From NCBI GenBank assembly GCA_022820995.1, contig JAJEEM010000050.1:1-64000 (forward strand): 64,000 bases of DNA. The letters are read 5' to 3'. The translations under genes and the position numbers were made by a program. A model generated the notes under the pieces. It ran no database searches. It was not told the origin of the DNA and saw nothing but the letters and a program-made list of their open reading frames with translations. Of this stretch, positions 34,713-43,414 are shown piece by piece. The stretch is from Gemmatimonadota bacterium. Its GTDB lineage: Bacteria > Gemmatimonadota > Gemmatimonadetes > Palauibacterales > Palauibacteraceae. Each line of letters begins with the position of its first letter. Within the stretch, counting starts at the first letter, position 1.

Positions 34713-34714
34713 GC

Positions 34715-36157
34715 TTAGGGTCCTCCGGTTTCCAGCGGTCCCGCGTACGCGGTGAACAGGTCGTTGATGTAGTGGACGTCGCGCCCCTCGCGGGCCAGAT
34801 AGCTCGCGGCCACCGCAGCCCGCGCGCCGCTCAGGCAATGTACGAGCAGCGAACCGTTCGACGGCAGCCGGTCGGCGTAGTCGGGCAGCCGAGTATAGGA
34901 CGCGTTCACCGCTCCGGGCAGGTGCGACGCCGCGTACTCCGACGCGTATCTCACGTCGAGGACGTCGCCGGTCCCATCTTCCGAGAGACGGCTCGCCGCG
35001 TCGAGGTCGATCTCCGGGATCGCGGCCGCCTCCCCGCCCCCGTCAAAGTACCGTTCGAGCGTTTCGTGCTCCACGAAGCCCCTCACGTCGTCGAACCCGA
35101 TCCGGACCAGGCGCCGCACCGCCCACTCGAGATCCGCCTCATCGATGACGAGCGTGACCGCCGCGCCCTCCGGCAGGACCGAGCCCGCCGCCGTGCAGAA
35201 CGATTTCGTGAGCGGGACATACACCGAGCCCGGGAGATGCCGCGCCATGAACGCCGACCGGTCCGGCCGCGTGTCGATGACGACATCCCGGCCGGTCGAA
35301 CCCATCCGGGCGCGAGACGCCGCCTCCCGCGGCGAGACTCGCGGCGGCCGCGGAAGGCCGCCCAGCACCGGGGCCCCGTCACGGTTGTCCCGTTTCATGC
35401 GGGCGAAGTACATCGGCGGCTCGGGCTGCCCTTCGAGGATATGGGAGATGAACGCGTCCTCCCCTTCGAGCGCCGCCGCGATCGCCGGGCTGAAGCGTCT
35501 TTCGTACCCCACGGTCGTCTCGGGTACCGCCCCAAGCGCCTTCCCGCACGAGGAACCCGCGCCGTGGGCCGGCCAGACCTGCAGGTAGTCGGGCAGGTCG
35601 AGGAAGCTCCGCACCGAGCGGTACAGCCGGCGCGCGGCTGGCGTCATCGCTCCCGCGACCCGCGCCGCCGTCTCGAGCAGGTCGGGCCGGCCGAGATCGC
35701 CCACGAAGACGAAATCCCCGGAGAGGAGACCCATGGGCTCGTCGGCGCCCGCGCCGCGGTCCGTGACGAGAAACGACATGTGCTCAGGCGTGTGCCCCGG
35801 CGTATGCAGCGCCCGGAATTCGATCTCGCCGATTCGGAAGCCGTCGCCGTCCCGGAGCGGCACGTGGTCGCAGCCCCCGTCGCGGGCCCACTCGTACCGC
35901 CACTCGGCGCCGCCCTCATCCGGGAGATAGAGCCGGGTCCCGAAGCGCGCCGCGAACTCCCTCGCGCCGGAGAGGAAATCGGCGTGAATGTGCGTCTCGG
36001 CCACGGCGACGATCCGCAGGTCTTCGCTCGCCGCCAGATCCACGTAGCGGTCGATGTCGCGCTGCGGATCGAAGAGGATCGCGTCTCCGGTACGCTGGCA
36101 CCCGATCAGGTACGCGTACTGCGCGAGCGTGTCGTCAAAAACCTGTCGAAAGAACAT
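34715..36157 (-). CDS. MBL-fold persulfide-dioxygenase-like protein with two rhodanese domains
   Basis: A 480-residue fusion. Residues 1-250 form a metallo-beta-lactamase fold of the ETHE1 group with ETHIHADFLSGARE, LHTPGHTPEHMSF, LLSGDFVFVGDLGR and VWPAHGAGSSCGK. The first rhodanese-like domain (near 290-375) lacks a catalytic Cys. The second (near 385-480) has the active loop HCLSGARA. This is the CstB-like arrangement that oxidises persulfides and makes thiosulfate. The second histidine of HxHxDH is Phe here; from memory this occurs in this subgroup. No signal peptide is seen, so a cytoplasmic sulfide-detoxification role is likely. Confidence 0.9.
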   Translation of the reverse strand: MFFRQVFDDTLAQYAYLIGCQRTGDAILFDPQRDIDRYVDLAASEDLRIVAVAETHIHADFLSGAREFAARFGTRLYLPDEGGAEWRYEWARDGGCDHVPLRDGDGFRIGEIEFRALHTPGHTPEHMSFLVTDRGAGADEPMGLLSGDFVFVGDLGRPDLLETAARVAGAMTPAARRLYRSVRSFLDLPDYLQVWPAHGAGSSCGKALGAVPETTVGYERRFSPAIAAALEGEDAFISHILEGQPEPPMYFARMKRDNRDGAPVLGGLPRPPRVSPREAASRARMGSTGRDVVIDTRPDRSAFMARHLPGSVYVPLTKSFCTAAGSVLPEGAAVTLVIDEADLEWAVRRLVRIGFDDVRGFVEHETLERYFDGGGEAAAIPEIDLDAASRLSEDGTGDVLDVRYASEYAASHLPGAVNASYTRLPDYADRLPSNGSLLVHCLSGARAAVAASYLAREGRDVHYINDLFTAYAGPLETGGP

Positions 36158-36202
36158 CTCGTCGAAGCCGCCTCTCGAAGCCCTCCGCCGGGCCGGTCGC
36201 CG

Positions 36203-37399
36203 CTACGGCGCGGCGATCAGCCCCGCCAGCAACGCGACGCGCTCCACGGCCTGGTCGATCCACACGAACTCGTGCCGGGCGTGGGCGCCGTCGCCCACGG
36301 CCCCCAGCCCGTCGAGCGTCGCGGTGTACCGGCTCGTCAAGTTACCGTCCGAGCCGCCGCCCGCCGATCCCTCCCGGAGTTCGAGGCCGATCTCGTCCGC
36401 CACCCGGAGCGCCCTCTCCCAGAGCGCGACGTTGCGCGGCGTCCGCTCCAGGGGCCCCCGGCCCGCCACCTGCGAGACCGTGATCCGCGTCCCGGGCACG
36501 GTGGCCTCCAGTCCGAACATCCCCTCGCGGATCCGGTCGGCCTCCGCTGCCGTCCACACACGCACGTCCACCTCGCAACTCGCGCTCGCCGCGACCACGT
36601 TGGGGCGGGAGCCGCCCTCGACGAGCCCCACGTTCATCGTCGTTCCCGTCTCCGGGTCCGCCAGGCCGTCGATCCGGCGGATCGCGTGGGCGAGTTCGAG
36701 GATCGCCGACGCGCCTTCTTCCGGCGCGAGTCCCGCGTGCGAACTCCGCCCCTCGACCTCGACGTGGTACTGGCCGATCCCCTTGCGCCGCGTCTTGAGC
36801 CGCCCGCCGGGGCCCAGCGCGGGTTCGAGGACGAAGGCCCGGGACGCGCCGCGCGCCAGATCGCGAATCACCGGTTCGGATTCGGGGCTCCCGATCTCTT
36901 CGTCCGAGTTGATGAAGAAGACGGGTGCGATGCCCGCGTCCAGCCCCAGATCCCGGAGCGCCCGCAGCGCGAACACGCCGATCGCGAGTCCGGTCTTCAT
37001 GTCGAAGGCGCCGGGACCCGAGAGGCGCCCGTCGGACACCCGCACGGGCATTTCGCGCAGCGTGCCGATGGGCCACACCGTGTCCATGTGTCCCACGAGA
37101 AGTTGTGCTCCGCCCGCGGCGGCTTCATCCGCCGAGGCCCGTCCGTCCGCCGCCCCGGGGCTCCGCGCCAGCAGGTGACCGCCGCTCGCCCGTCCCGGGA
37201 TGTGCTCCACCCCCAGACCGATGTCGCTCAGGGTTTCCGTGAGGATGGCGCGGATGCCGCCCTGGGCCTCCGGTTCGGTGGAAGGGGATTCCTCGAGCAC
37301 GAGTTGGCAGATGAAGTCGACGAAGTCGTCGCGCAGTTCGGCCATCCGGCCGCTCACGGCCTGCGCGGGCGTTCGGCCGTTCGCGCCGGAGCCGGTCAC
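36203..37399 (-). CDS. M20-family metallopeptidase (carboxypeptidase G2-like)
   Basis: A 398-residue M20 peptidase. Zinc and catalytic blocks include VGHMDTVWPIGTL, GPGAFDMKTGLAIG, INSDEEIGSPES and a dimerisation-domain HAG in GRSSHAGLAPEEG. The C-terminal His is in DGAHARHE. This layout matches the glutamate carboxypeptidase/CPG2 branch. There is no signal peptide, so it probably acts in the cytoplasm. The GTG start at 37399 overlaps the TGA of the zinc-ribbon gene as GTGA. It is the last of a three-gene overlapping set. Confidence 0.9.
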   Translation of the reverse strand: MTGSGANGRTPAQAVSGRMAELRDDFVDFICQLVLEESPSTEPEAQGGIRAILTETLSDIGLGVEHIPGRASGGHLLARSPGAADGRASADEAAAGGAQLLVGHMDTVWPIGTLREMPVRVSDGRLSGPGAFDMKTGLAIGVFALRALRDLGLDAGIAPVFFINSDEEIGSPESEPVIRDLARGASRAFVLEPALGPGGRLKTRRKGIGQYHVEVEGRSSHAGLAPEEGASAILELAHAIRRIDGLADPETGTTMNVGLVEGGSRPNVVAASASCEVDVRVWTAAEADRIREGMFGLEATVPGTRITVSQVAGRGPLERTPRNVALWERALRVADEIGLELREGSAGGGSDGNLTSRYTATLDGLGAVGDGAHARHEFVWIDQAVERVALLAGLIAAP

Positions 37400-38232
37400 G
37401 TGCCGCCCTCGCCTTCTCCGGCGTCCGCCTGCAGCACGCCCTCGATCAGCGTCCGATGGGCCTGGTATTCCGGGAGATCGGGAATCCCCCCGGCCTCCTC
37501 CACTGCGGTTCGGATTCGGCCCCGGAACGCCTCCGCGGCGTCCGCGTCCCCTTCGAAGTCGGCCGCGCGCGCCGCGAGCAGGAGTCCGAGCAGGTGCTCC
37601 GGATCTCCGGCGAGGATCTCATCCGCCATTTCCCGCGCGAGACCGGACTCTCCCATGAGGAGACGGAGGAGGCCGACGTGGAACCGGGAGTCCGCATCGG
37701 TCTCTTCCGGAGGGACGACCGCGTACGCCTGCAGCGCCATGTCGATGAAGAAGGCGGCGCGCTCGAAGTCGCCGCCCTCGTGTTCGCGCATCACGCGCTC
37801 GAAGAGCCGGTCCGCGACCCCGCGCGGGCCCATGGCGGCGAGTTCCTCCATGCTCGGCATGCCGGCTCCGGCCGCATCGCCCCCCGCCGCCGGGGCCGCT
37901 ACGGGCCCGCCGGTCGTCTCGCCGGGGAGGCCGCCGGTCATCGTCATGTCTCCGATCCGCGTCACGCTTCCGCGCTGGACGGTCACGGCGATCAGCACGG
38001 AGAAGGCCGCGAGCGCGAGGCCGGAGAGGACCCACGGGAGCAGGGCCGAGCGAGGCTTTCGCGGCGGCGCGCCCACGGGCGTCCCGCATGCCGCGCAGTA
38101 CAGGGCATCCGGCCTGAGCGGCGCCTGGCAGGCCGGACATCCCGCACGCTGGCCGAGCGGGGCCCCGCACTGAGCGCAGAAGTTGCCCGACGCCGCCCTC
38201 CCGCAGCGCGGGCACGACGCGGCATGGCTCAT
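37396..38232 (-). CDS. Double zinc-ribbon, single-pass membrane, TPR-like protein
   Basis: A 278-residue protein. The first 50 residues hold two zinc ribbons built from CPRCG...CAQCG and CPACQ...CAACG. A membrane helix follows (LLPWVLSGLALAAFSVLIAVTV). After a Gly/Ala linker the rest is helical, with TPR-like pairs (FERAAFFIDMALQAYAVV, SRFHVGLLRLLMGESGLAREMADEILAGDPEHLLGLLLAARA). The ribbons face the cytoplasm and the TPR part the periplasm. Its place beside ccmEFGH raises the possibility of a CcmI-like role, but that is conjecture. Both ends overlap neighbouring genes (ATGA and GTGA). Confidence 0.8.
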   Translation of the reverse strand: MSHAASCPRCGRAASGNFCAQCGAPLGQRAGCPACQAPLRPDALYCAACGTPVGAPPRKPRSALLPWVLSGLALAAFSVLIAVTVQRGSVTRIGDMTMTGGLPGETTGGPVAAPAAGGDAAGAGMPSMEELAAMGPRGVADRLFERVMREHEGGDFERAAFFIDMALQAYAVVPPEETDADSRFHVGLLRLLMGESGLAREMADEILAGDPEHLLGLLLAARAADFEGDADAAEAFRGRIRTAVEEAGGIPDLPEYQAHRTLIEGVLQADAGEGEGGT

Positions 38233-39533
38233 TGGGGCCGGTCGGCCCGGTCGCCGAGCCGCACGGTGATCACGTGCTCGTCGCCGTCGCGCAGATAGCG
38301 GAGGACGACCTCGTCGCCCGGCCTGTGGGCGGAGAGCGCGTCCGTGAACGCCTGCAGGTCGCCGGTCTCATGGTCCCCGAGGCCGACGAGGATGTCGCCC
38401 CGCGCGAGGCCGCCGTCCGCCGCGGGCGACCCCTCGGTGACCCCGGCGAGGAGCACGCCGAAGTCGACCGGCGTGAAGTCGGGCACGGTCCCGAGCCAGG
38501 CGCCGTAGCCTCCCGCGCGCTGGTCGCGTTCGCCCACGCCGGGGATGACGGCCAGGCGTTCCTCCCGGTTGGCGAGCGTCCGCAGGACGTTCTCCGTCAG
38601 GCGCGCCACGCGTCCGAGGCCGGGCGCGTCGATTTTATGCGCGTCGTCGGTGTGCCGGTGATAGTCGGAGTGGACGTTCGTGAAGAAGTGGAGGACGGGG
38701 ATGTCGTTCGCGTAGAACGAGGTGTGGTCGCTGGGTCCGAAACCGGCTTCCTCCCAGGCGAGCGGGATCCCGAGATCAGCGTTCGCCGCCGGGACGATCT
38801 CCGCCCACTCGGGCGCCGTCCCCATCCCGTACACGATCATCTCGCCGTCCTCGAGCCGTCCCACCATGTCGAGGTTGACCATGGCCACGGTCTCCTCGAG
38901 GGGCATCGCCGGGTGGTTCGCGTACCAGGCGGAGCCGATCAGCCCGAGTTCCTCTCCCGTGAAGGCGATGAAGACGATCGAACGCGCCGGGCGCGGCCCG
39001 CCCCGGAGGGCGCGAGCCGCCGCGAGGATGGCCGCCACGCCCGAGGCGTTGTCGTCCGCCCCGTTGTGGATCTCGCCCGCCTCTCCGGTGCTCCCGAACT
39101 CGCCGAGTCCGAGGTGGTCGTAGTGCGCCCCGACCACGACGGCGCTCCCGCGCAACTCGGGATCGCTCCCCCGGAGGATGGCGATCACGTTGCGCCCCCG
39201 GCCGGGCGGCGCGTGCGGCTGCGCCGCGCTCGCGAGCGGAAGCTCCTGGAAGAACCCGTCCTCCCCGCCCGGCTCGAGCCCGAGCGAGGCGAACATCGTC
39301 GCGATGTACTCGCCCGCGCACCGCTCTCCCGCGCTCCCGGAGAATCGGCCTCCGAGCACGTCGTCGGCCAGGTACCGCACCGTCTCCATCGGCGTCCCGA
39401 GCCGCGGCTCGTACGCCGGACAACCATCACCGGCGGCGCCGCCCGCTTCCTGTCCCCGCACCGCACCGGCGCACGCGGCCAGCGCGAAGCAAACGGCGCT
39501 CAAATGGCGCATCGGCCGCACACATATCTTCAC
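38229..39533 (-). CDS. Exported M28 aminopeptidase with C-terminal PDZ domain
   Basis: About 434 residues starting at GTG 39533; ATG 39512 and ATG 39575 are alternatives. The signal reads LSAVCFALAACAGAVRGQEA. A protease-associated start is followed by the M28 zinc core: VVGAHYDHLG, HNGADDNASGVAA, FTGEELGLIGS (general base Glu), VNLDMVGRL and DHTSFYANDIPVLHFF. The last 100 residues form a PDZ domain (FGVLLAGVTEGSPAADGGLARGDILVGLG). It would trim peptides in the periplasm. It diverges from ccmE, with about 215 bases between the starts for promoters of both. Confidence 0.9.
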   Translation of the reverse strand: MKICVRPMRHLSAVCFALAACAGAVRGQEAGGAAGDGCPAYEPRLGTPMETVRYLADDVLGGRFSGSAGERCAGEYIATMFASLGLEPGGEDGFFQELPLASAAQPHAPPGRGRNVIAILRGSDPELRGSAVVVGAHYDHLGLGEFGSTGEAGEIHNGADDNASGVAAILAAARALRGGPRPARSIVFIAFTGEELGLIGSAWYANHPAMPLEETVAMVNLDMVGRLEDGEMIVYGMGTAPEWAEIVPAANADLGIPLAWEEAGFGPSDHTSFYANDIPVLHFFTNVHSDYHRHTDDAHKIDAPGLGRVARLTENVLRTLANREERLAVIPGVGERDQRAGGYGAWLGTVPDFTPVDFGVLLAGVTEGSPAADGGLARGDILVGLGDHETGDLQAFTDALSAHRPGDEVVLRYLRDGDEHVITVRLGDRADRPQ

Positions 39534-39748
39534 TCTGTCGTTCCCCGTTTCCGGCTTCGGCTTAGGACCTGCCATCTGTCCTTGTTCGATGATGGGCGCG
39601 CAAGCTCGCCACGCAACGACGGGATGTCCACCTGCGGGGCGGGAAACGAACCGGCGCAGGACCTCGATCGGCGCTTCCCGTGGCAGGGTTGGCGCGGAAG
39701 GTGCATCTTGCGTCATTCCGCAGGCTGGTCTTCGAAGGCGAGGGAACG

Positions 39749-40186
39749 TTGAGACGGAAACTCTGGATGCTGGCGGGGCTCGGGGCGATCGCAGGGGCGA
39801 TCACGGTGCTCGCCGCGGGCGGGCTGAACGAGAACATGGTGTTCTTCCTCACCCCGGCCGAACTCGAGGCCCGCGGAGTCGAGATCGTCGATCAGCCGAT
39901 CCGTCTCGGGGGACAGGTGAAGCCGGGAAGCGTGGACTGGAATCCGGAGTCCGCCGAACTGCGCTTCGTCATCGGCGAAGAGGACATCGAGATCTCCGTC
40001 GAGAGCACGGGCGCGCCCCCCGCCATGTTCCAGCCGGGCATGGGCGTCGTCGTCGAAGGGGCCTACGGGAACGATGGCGTCTTCCGCGCCACGAACCTGA
40101 TGGTCAAGCACTCGAACGAGTACGCCCCTCCGGAGCACGCGGGCGACGCGGGCCAGGTCTACAAGTCCCTCCTCGAAGACTCCTGA
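39749..40186 (+). CDS. ccmE: Haem chaperone CcmE
   Basis: A 145-residue membrane-anchored haem carrier of the system I cytochrome c maturation pathway. The start is placed at TTG 39749 (MRRKLWMLAGLGAIAGAITVL), giving the basic-then-hydrophobic anchor usual for CcmE, with GAGGGAA just upstream. The ORF-track ATG at 39680 adds an atypical tail. The OB-fold core is followed by VEGAYGNDGVFRATNLMVKHSNEY, in which His121 is the residue that binds haem covalently. CcmABCD are not in the window. It is the first gene of the rightward ccmEFGH set. Confidence 0.92.
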   Translation: MRRKLWMLAGLGAIAGAITVLAAGGLNENMVFFLTPAELEARGVEIVDQPIRLGGQVKPGSVDWNPESAELRFVIGEEDIEISVESTGAPPAMFQPGMGVVVEGAYGNDGVFRATNLMVKHSNEYAPPEHAGDAGQVYKSLLEDS

Positions 40187-40227
40187 GAACGTGGTGAGGA
40201 CCCGGTGAAGCCGGACGGGGCGGCCGC

Positions 40228-42294
40228 GTGCTGAGCACGCTCGGCTACGCGTCCGTCATCGCGGCGCTCCTGGCCGCCGCGGTGGCCACGGCGGCCGGCG
40301 GCTGGGGCGGCCTGTCCCGCTCCGGCGGCGAGGTGTCCGCGTCCCTGGCCCGCCGCGCCGCCTACTTCGCCTTCTTCGCGATGTCGGGCGGAATGCTCGT
40401 AATGGAGATCGCCCTTCTCACGCACGACTTCAGCGTCGAGTACGTGGCGCGCGTGGGGAGCCGGGAGACGCCGACCTACTACACGGCGATCTCCCTCTGG
40501 AGCAGCCTCGAGGGCTCGATCCTCTTCTGGGGCTGGATCCTCGCCGGCTATGGCGCGCTCTTCGCATTCACCCGGCGCCGCGAGTTTGGAGCGCTGCGGG
40601 CGGCCGGGGAACCCGTGACCGCGCTCGGCGGCGGGCTCGCGCACGGCCTCCGCACCACGCCGCTCGTCCTCGGCGTCATCGGCGTCGTCCAGCTCTTCTT
40701 CTTCGGACTCCTGGCGGGGGCGGCGAACCCGTTCGGGATCGTGGACCCGGCGCCGGCCAACGGCCCCGGACCCAATCCCCTCCTCCAGAATCACCCGCTC
40801 ATGGGCCTGCATCCGCCCATGCTCTACTTCGGGTTCGTGGGGATGACGGTGCCCTTCGCGTTCGCGATCGCGGCGCTGCTGCGGGGGAACGTCGAGGCGC
40901 GCTGGCTCCGGGACGCCCGCCGCTGGATGGTGGCGGCGTGGGCCTTCCTCACCATGGGGATCATCGGCGGCGGCTGGTGGTCGTACGAGGTGCTGGGCTG
41001 GGGCGGCGCGTGGGCGTGGGATCCGGTGGAGAACGCGTCCTTCCTCCCGTGGCTCACGGCCACCGCCTTCCTGCACTCCGCGATGGTCCAGGAACGGCGG
41101 GGGATGCTGAAGACGTGGAACCTCACGCTGATGATCGCAACGTTCCTCCTCACCCTCTTCGGGACGTTTCTCACCCGGTCGGGCGTCATCGACTCGGTGC
41201 ACGCCTTCACTGAGGGCGTCATCGGGCCCGTGTTCCTCGCCTTCATCGCCGTCGTGGCGATCGTCTCGCTCGCGCTCATCGGCTGGCGGGGCAACCGGCT
41301 GCGGGCGCCGGGGCAGGTGGAGAGCCCCGCCTCGCGCGAATCCGCCTTCATCCTCAACAACCTCCTGCTCGTCGGGTTCACGTTCACGGTCCTCCTGGGC
41401 ACGATGTGGCCGCTCGTCGTGGAGGCGCTGAGGGGGGACCGGATCAGCGTGGGACCGCCTTACTTCGACCAGGTCGCGAGCCCGATCGGGCTGGCGCTCA
41501 TCTTCCTGATGGGGGTGGGGCCGGCGCTCCCGTGGCGGCGCGCGGGGCGGAAGCAGCTGGAGCGGTCGTTCGCGTGGCCGGCCATCATCGGCGCCGCGGC
41601 CGGGCTCGTCGCCTTCGCCCTCGGCGTCGGGTACCTCCTCCCCATCCTCACGATCGCCTTCGCCGCCTTCGTGCTCACGACGATCGCGGACGAGTTCCGG
41701 AAGGGGATCGCGGCCCGGCGGAGGATCGCGGAACGGTCGTGGCCGGGCGCCCTGCGGGACCTGTTCGCGCGCACGGGCCAGCGCTACGGGGGCTACGTCG
41801 TGCACGTGGGCGTCATCGTCATCGCGCTCGCCATCTCCGTCTCGTGGACGTGGAAGACCGAGCGGGAGATGACGCTCCGGCCCGGGGAGCGGCTCGACAT
41901 CAAGGACTACGAGGTGGAACTCGTCGACGTGTGGGCGCACGAGGAACCGCACCGCTTCGTCATCGGCGCGACCTTCGCGGCCTACCGCGACGGACGGGGG
42001 ATCGGCGAGGAACGGCCCCGGATCAACTTCTACAAGGCCACGGGGCAGAACATCGCCACACCCGCCGTAAAGAGTTCGCTGACGAGCGATCTCTATCTCA
42101 CGCTGATGGCGGTGGATCCGGAGGGCGGAGACCACGCGACGGTGCGGGCGATCGTGAACCCGGGGATCGTGTGGCTCTGGATCGGGGGAATGATCATGGG
42201 CGTGGGCGCCCTCATCGCGATCTGGCCCTGGGGCCGGAGCCGGCTGCGCGCCGCGGGGGCCGAACTGCTCGCCGATCCGGCGGCCGCGGCATGA
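40228..42294 (+). CDS. ccmF: Cytochrome c haem lyase subunit CcmF
   Basis: A 688-residue polytopic membrane protein that ligates haem from CcmE to apocytochromes. The WWD haem-binding segment is present as WGGAWAWDPVENASFLPWL, followed by TRSGVIDSVHAF. Conserved His and hydrophobic helices appear throughout, and a large periplasmic loop lies near the C-terminus before the last helix (WIGGMIMGVGALIAIWPWG). The GTG start at 40228 follows ccmE by 41 bases. The stop overlaps the ccmG start as ATGA. Confidence 0.95.
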   Translation: MLSTLGYASVIAALLAAAVATAAGGWGGLSRSGGEVSASLARRAAYFAFFAMSGGMLVMEIALLTHDFSVEYVARVGSRETPTYYTAISLWSSLEGSILFWGWILAGYGALFAFTRRREFGALRAAGEPVTALGGGLAHGLRTTPLVLGVIGVVQLFFFGLLAGAANPFGIVDPAPANGPGPNPLLQNHPLMGLHPPMLYFGFVGMTVPFAFAIAALLRGNVEARWLRDARRWMVAAWAFLTMGIIGGGWWSYEVLGWGGAWAWDPVENASFLPWLTATAFLHSAMVQERRGMLKTWNLTLMIATFLLTLFGTFLTRSGVIDSVHAFTEGVIGPVFLAFIAVVAIVSLALIGWRGNRLRAPGQVESPASRESAFILNNLLLVGFTFTVLLGTMWPLVVEALRGDRISVGPPYFDQVASPIGLALIFLMGVGPALPWRRAGRKQLERSFAWPAIIGAAAGLVAFALGVGYLLPILTIAFAAFVLTTIADEFRKGIAARRRIAERSWPGALRDLFARTGQRYGGYVVHVGVIVIALAISVSWTWKTEREMTLRPGERLDIKDYEVELVDVWAHEEPHRFVIGATFAAYRDGRGIGEERPRINFYKATGQNIATPAVKSSLTSDLYLTLMAVDPEGGDHATVRAIVNPGIVWLWIGGMIMGVGALIAIWPWGRSRLRAAGAELLADPAAAA

Positions 42295-42845
42295 GGGGCT
42301 GGTGGCGGTGGGCTCTGCCCACGGCGGCCCTGCCCGTCCTGGCGCTCCTCTACTGGGGGCTCGGACAGGACCAGCGGCGGCTTCCGTCGGCCCTCGAGGG
42401 GCGCGAGGCGCCGGCGTTCCGGCTCGCGAACCTCTACGACCCGAGCGATTCGGTGAGCCTGAGCGACTTCGAGGGAAAGGTGGTCGTGCTCAACTACTGG
42501 GCATCGTGGTGCATCCCGTGCATCAGCGAACACCCGGTGCTCGTCCGGCTGCGCGAGACGTACGACCCGGAGGAGGTCGCGCTCATCGGCGTCCTCTTCC
42601 AGGACAGGCCGGAGAACGGGATGCGCTTCATCGAGGAACTGGGCGGAGAGTGGCCGCTCGTCACGGATCCGGGGAGCCTGACCGCGATCGAATACGGCGT
42701 GTACGGGGTGCCCGAGACGTACTTCATCGGGGCCGACGGCGTCGTTGCGCTGCGGCACGACCTCGCGGTGACCTGGGACCTCGTCGAGCGGAACGTGGAC
42801 TCGCTGCTCGTGGCGCGGCGCGGCGGCGCGGCGGCGGGAAGCTGA
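42291..42845 (+). CDS. ccmG: Thiol:disulfide oxidoreductase CcmG/ResA type
   Basis: A 184-residue membrane-anchored thioredoxin-fold protein that keeps apocytochrome cysteines reduced. The anchor is WWRWALPTAALPVLALLYWGL. The active site is WCIPC (Cys74 and Cys77) in LNYWASWCIPCISEHPV, with the cis-Pro loop at YGVYGVPETYFI. ATG 42291 is fixed by overlap with the ccmF stop. The stop TGA overlaps the ccmH ATG as TGATG. The ORF-track version starts deep inside ccmF in another frame. Confidence 0.94.
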   Translation: MRGWWRWALPTAALPVLALLYWGLGQDQRRLPSALEGREAPAFRLANLYDPSDSVSLSDFEGKVVVLNYWASWCIPCISEHPVLVRLRETYDPEEVALIGVLFQDRPENGMRFIEELGGEWPLVTDPGSLTAIEYGVYGVPETYFIGADGVVALRHDLAVTWDLVERNVDSLLVARRGGAAAGS

Positions 42846-43402
42846 TGCGTCCCGAGCGCGGTTCGCGGAGCCTCGGGATGCCGCGGGCGTGGCGTTGGGG
42901 CGCCCTCGCGATGGCCCTGTTCGCCGCGCCCGGCGCCGCGCAGACGGTCGACGGGGCCCTCGACGGGATCGAGCGGCCCGTCGCCCCCGGCGACCCGGTC
43001 CGCAGCGCGGAAATCGACCAGCGGACGGCGGAGATCGGCGCGACCCTGCGCTGCCCCATCTGCCGGCAGCAGTCCGTCGCGGAGTCGTCGGCCCGCATCG
43101 CACGCGAGATGCAGGATGTGATCCGCACCATGCTGATGGAGGGTCGCACCGCCGAGGAGATCGAGGCGTACTTCGTCGAGGCGTACGGCCCCTGGATCCT
43201 CCTCAAGCCCCGGGCCGAGGGAATGAATCTCATCGTCTACGCGGGTCCGGGCCTGGCCTTCCTCCTCGGCGGCTTTCTCGTCGCCCGCCGCATCCGGCGC
43301 GGCCGGGGTCGCGACGATGAGGAGCGCGCCGAGCCCGCGGCGCCCGACCACCTGCGGAAGGCCGACCGCCGGTGGATCGAGGCTGCGATCAAGGAATCCT
43401 GA
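42845..43402 (+). CDS. ccmH: Cytochrome c maturation thiol reductase CcmH
   Basis: A 185-residue envelope protein. The signal is WGALAMALFAAPGAAQ. The family motif LRCPICRQQSVAESSARIAREM contains the redox Cys70 and Cys73. It continues with VEAYGPWILLKP and a C-terminal membrane helix (LIVYAGPGLAFLLGGFLVARRI). It lacks the long TPR domain found in fused CcmH/CcmI proteins, so a separate CcmI must act elsewhere, perhaps the zinc-ribbon/TPR protein on the other strand. It converges on the aconitase gene. Confidence 0.94.
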   Translation: MRPERGSRSLGMPRAWRWGALAMALFAAPGAAQTVDGALDGIERPVAPGDPVRSAEIDQRTAEIGATLRCPICRQQSVAESSARIAREMQDVIRTMLMEGRTAEEIEAYFVEAYGPWILLKPRAEGMNLIVYAGPGLAFLLGGFLVARRIRRGRGRDDEERAEPAAPDHLRKADRRWIEAAIKES

Positions 43403-43414
43403 ACCCGGCTCAGG
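43398..43414. terminator. Short hairpin between convergent ccmH and acnA
   Basis: CCTGA-acccggc-TCAGG forms a five-pair stem over the two stop codons, followed on the plus side by a brief T run (GTTTCC). It could serve as a weak bidirectional terminator. The stem is short and may be chance. Confidence 0.25.

Noticed and set aside
34772-38173. 1133-residue plus-strand ORF
   Set aside because: Antisense to the MBL-rhodanese, M20 and zinc-ribbon genes; composition is Arg/Pro/Ala-rich with no recognisable domain.
40159-42135. 658-residue minus-strand ORF
   Set aside because: Full shadow of ccmF; composed of Arg, Glu, Pro and His runs typical of antisense frames in GC-rich DNA.
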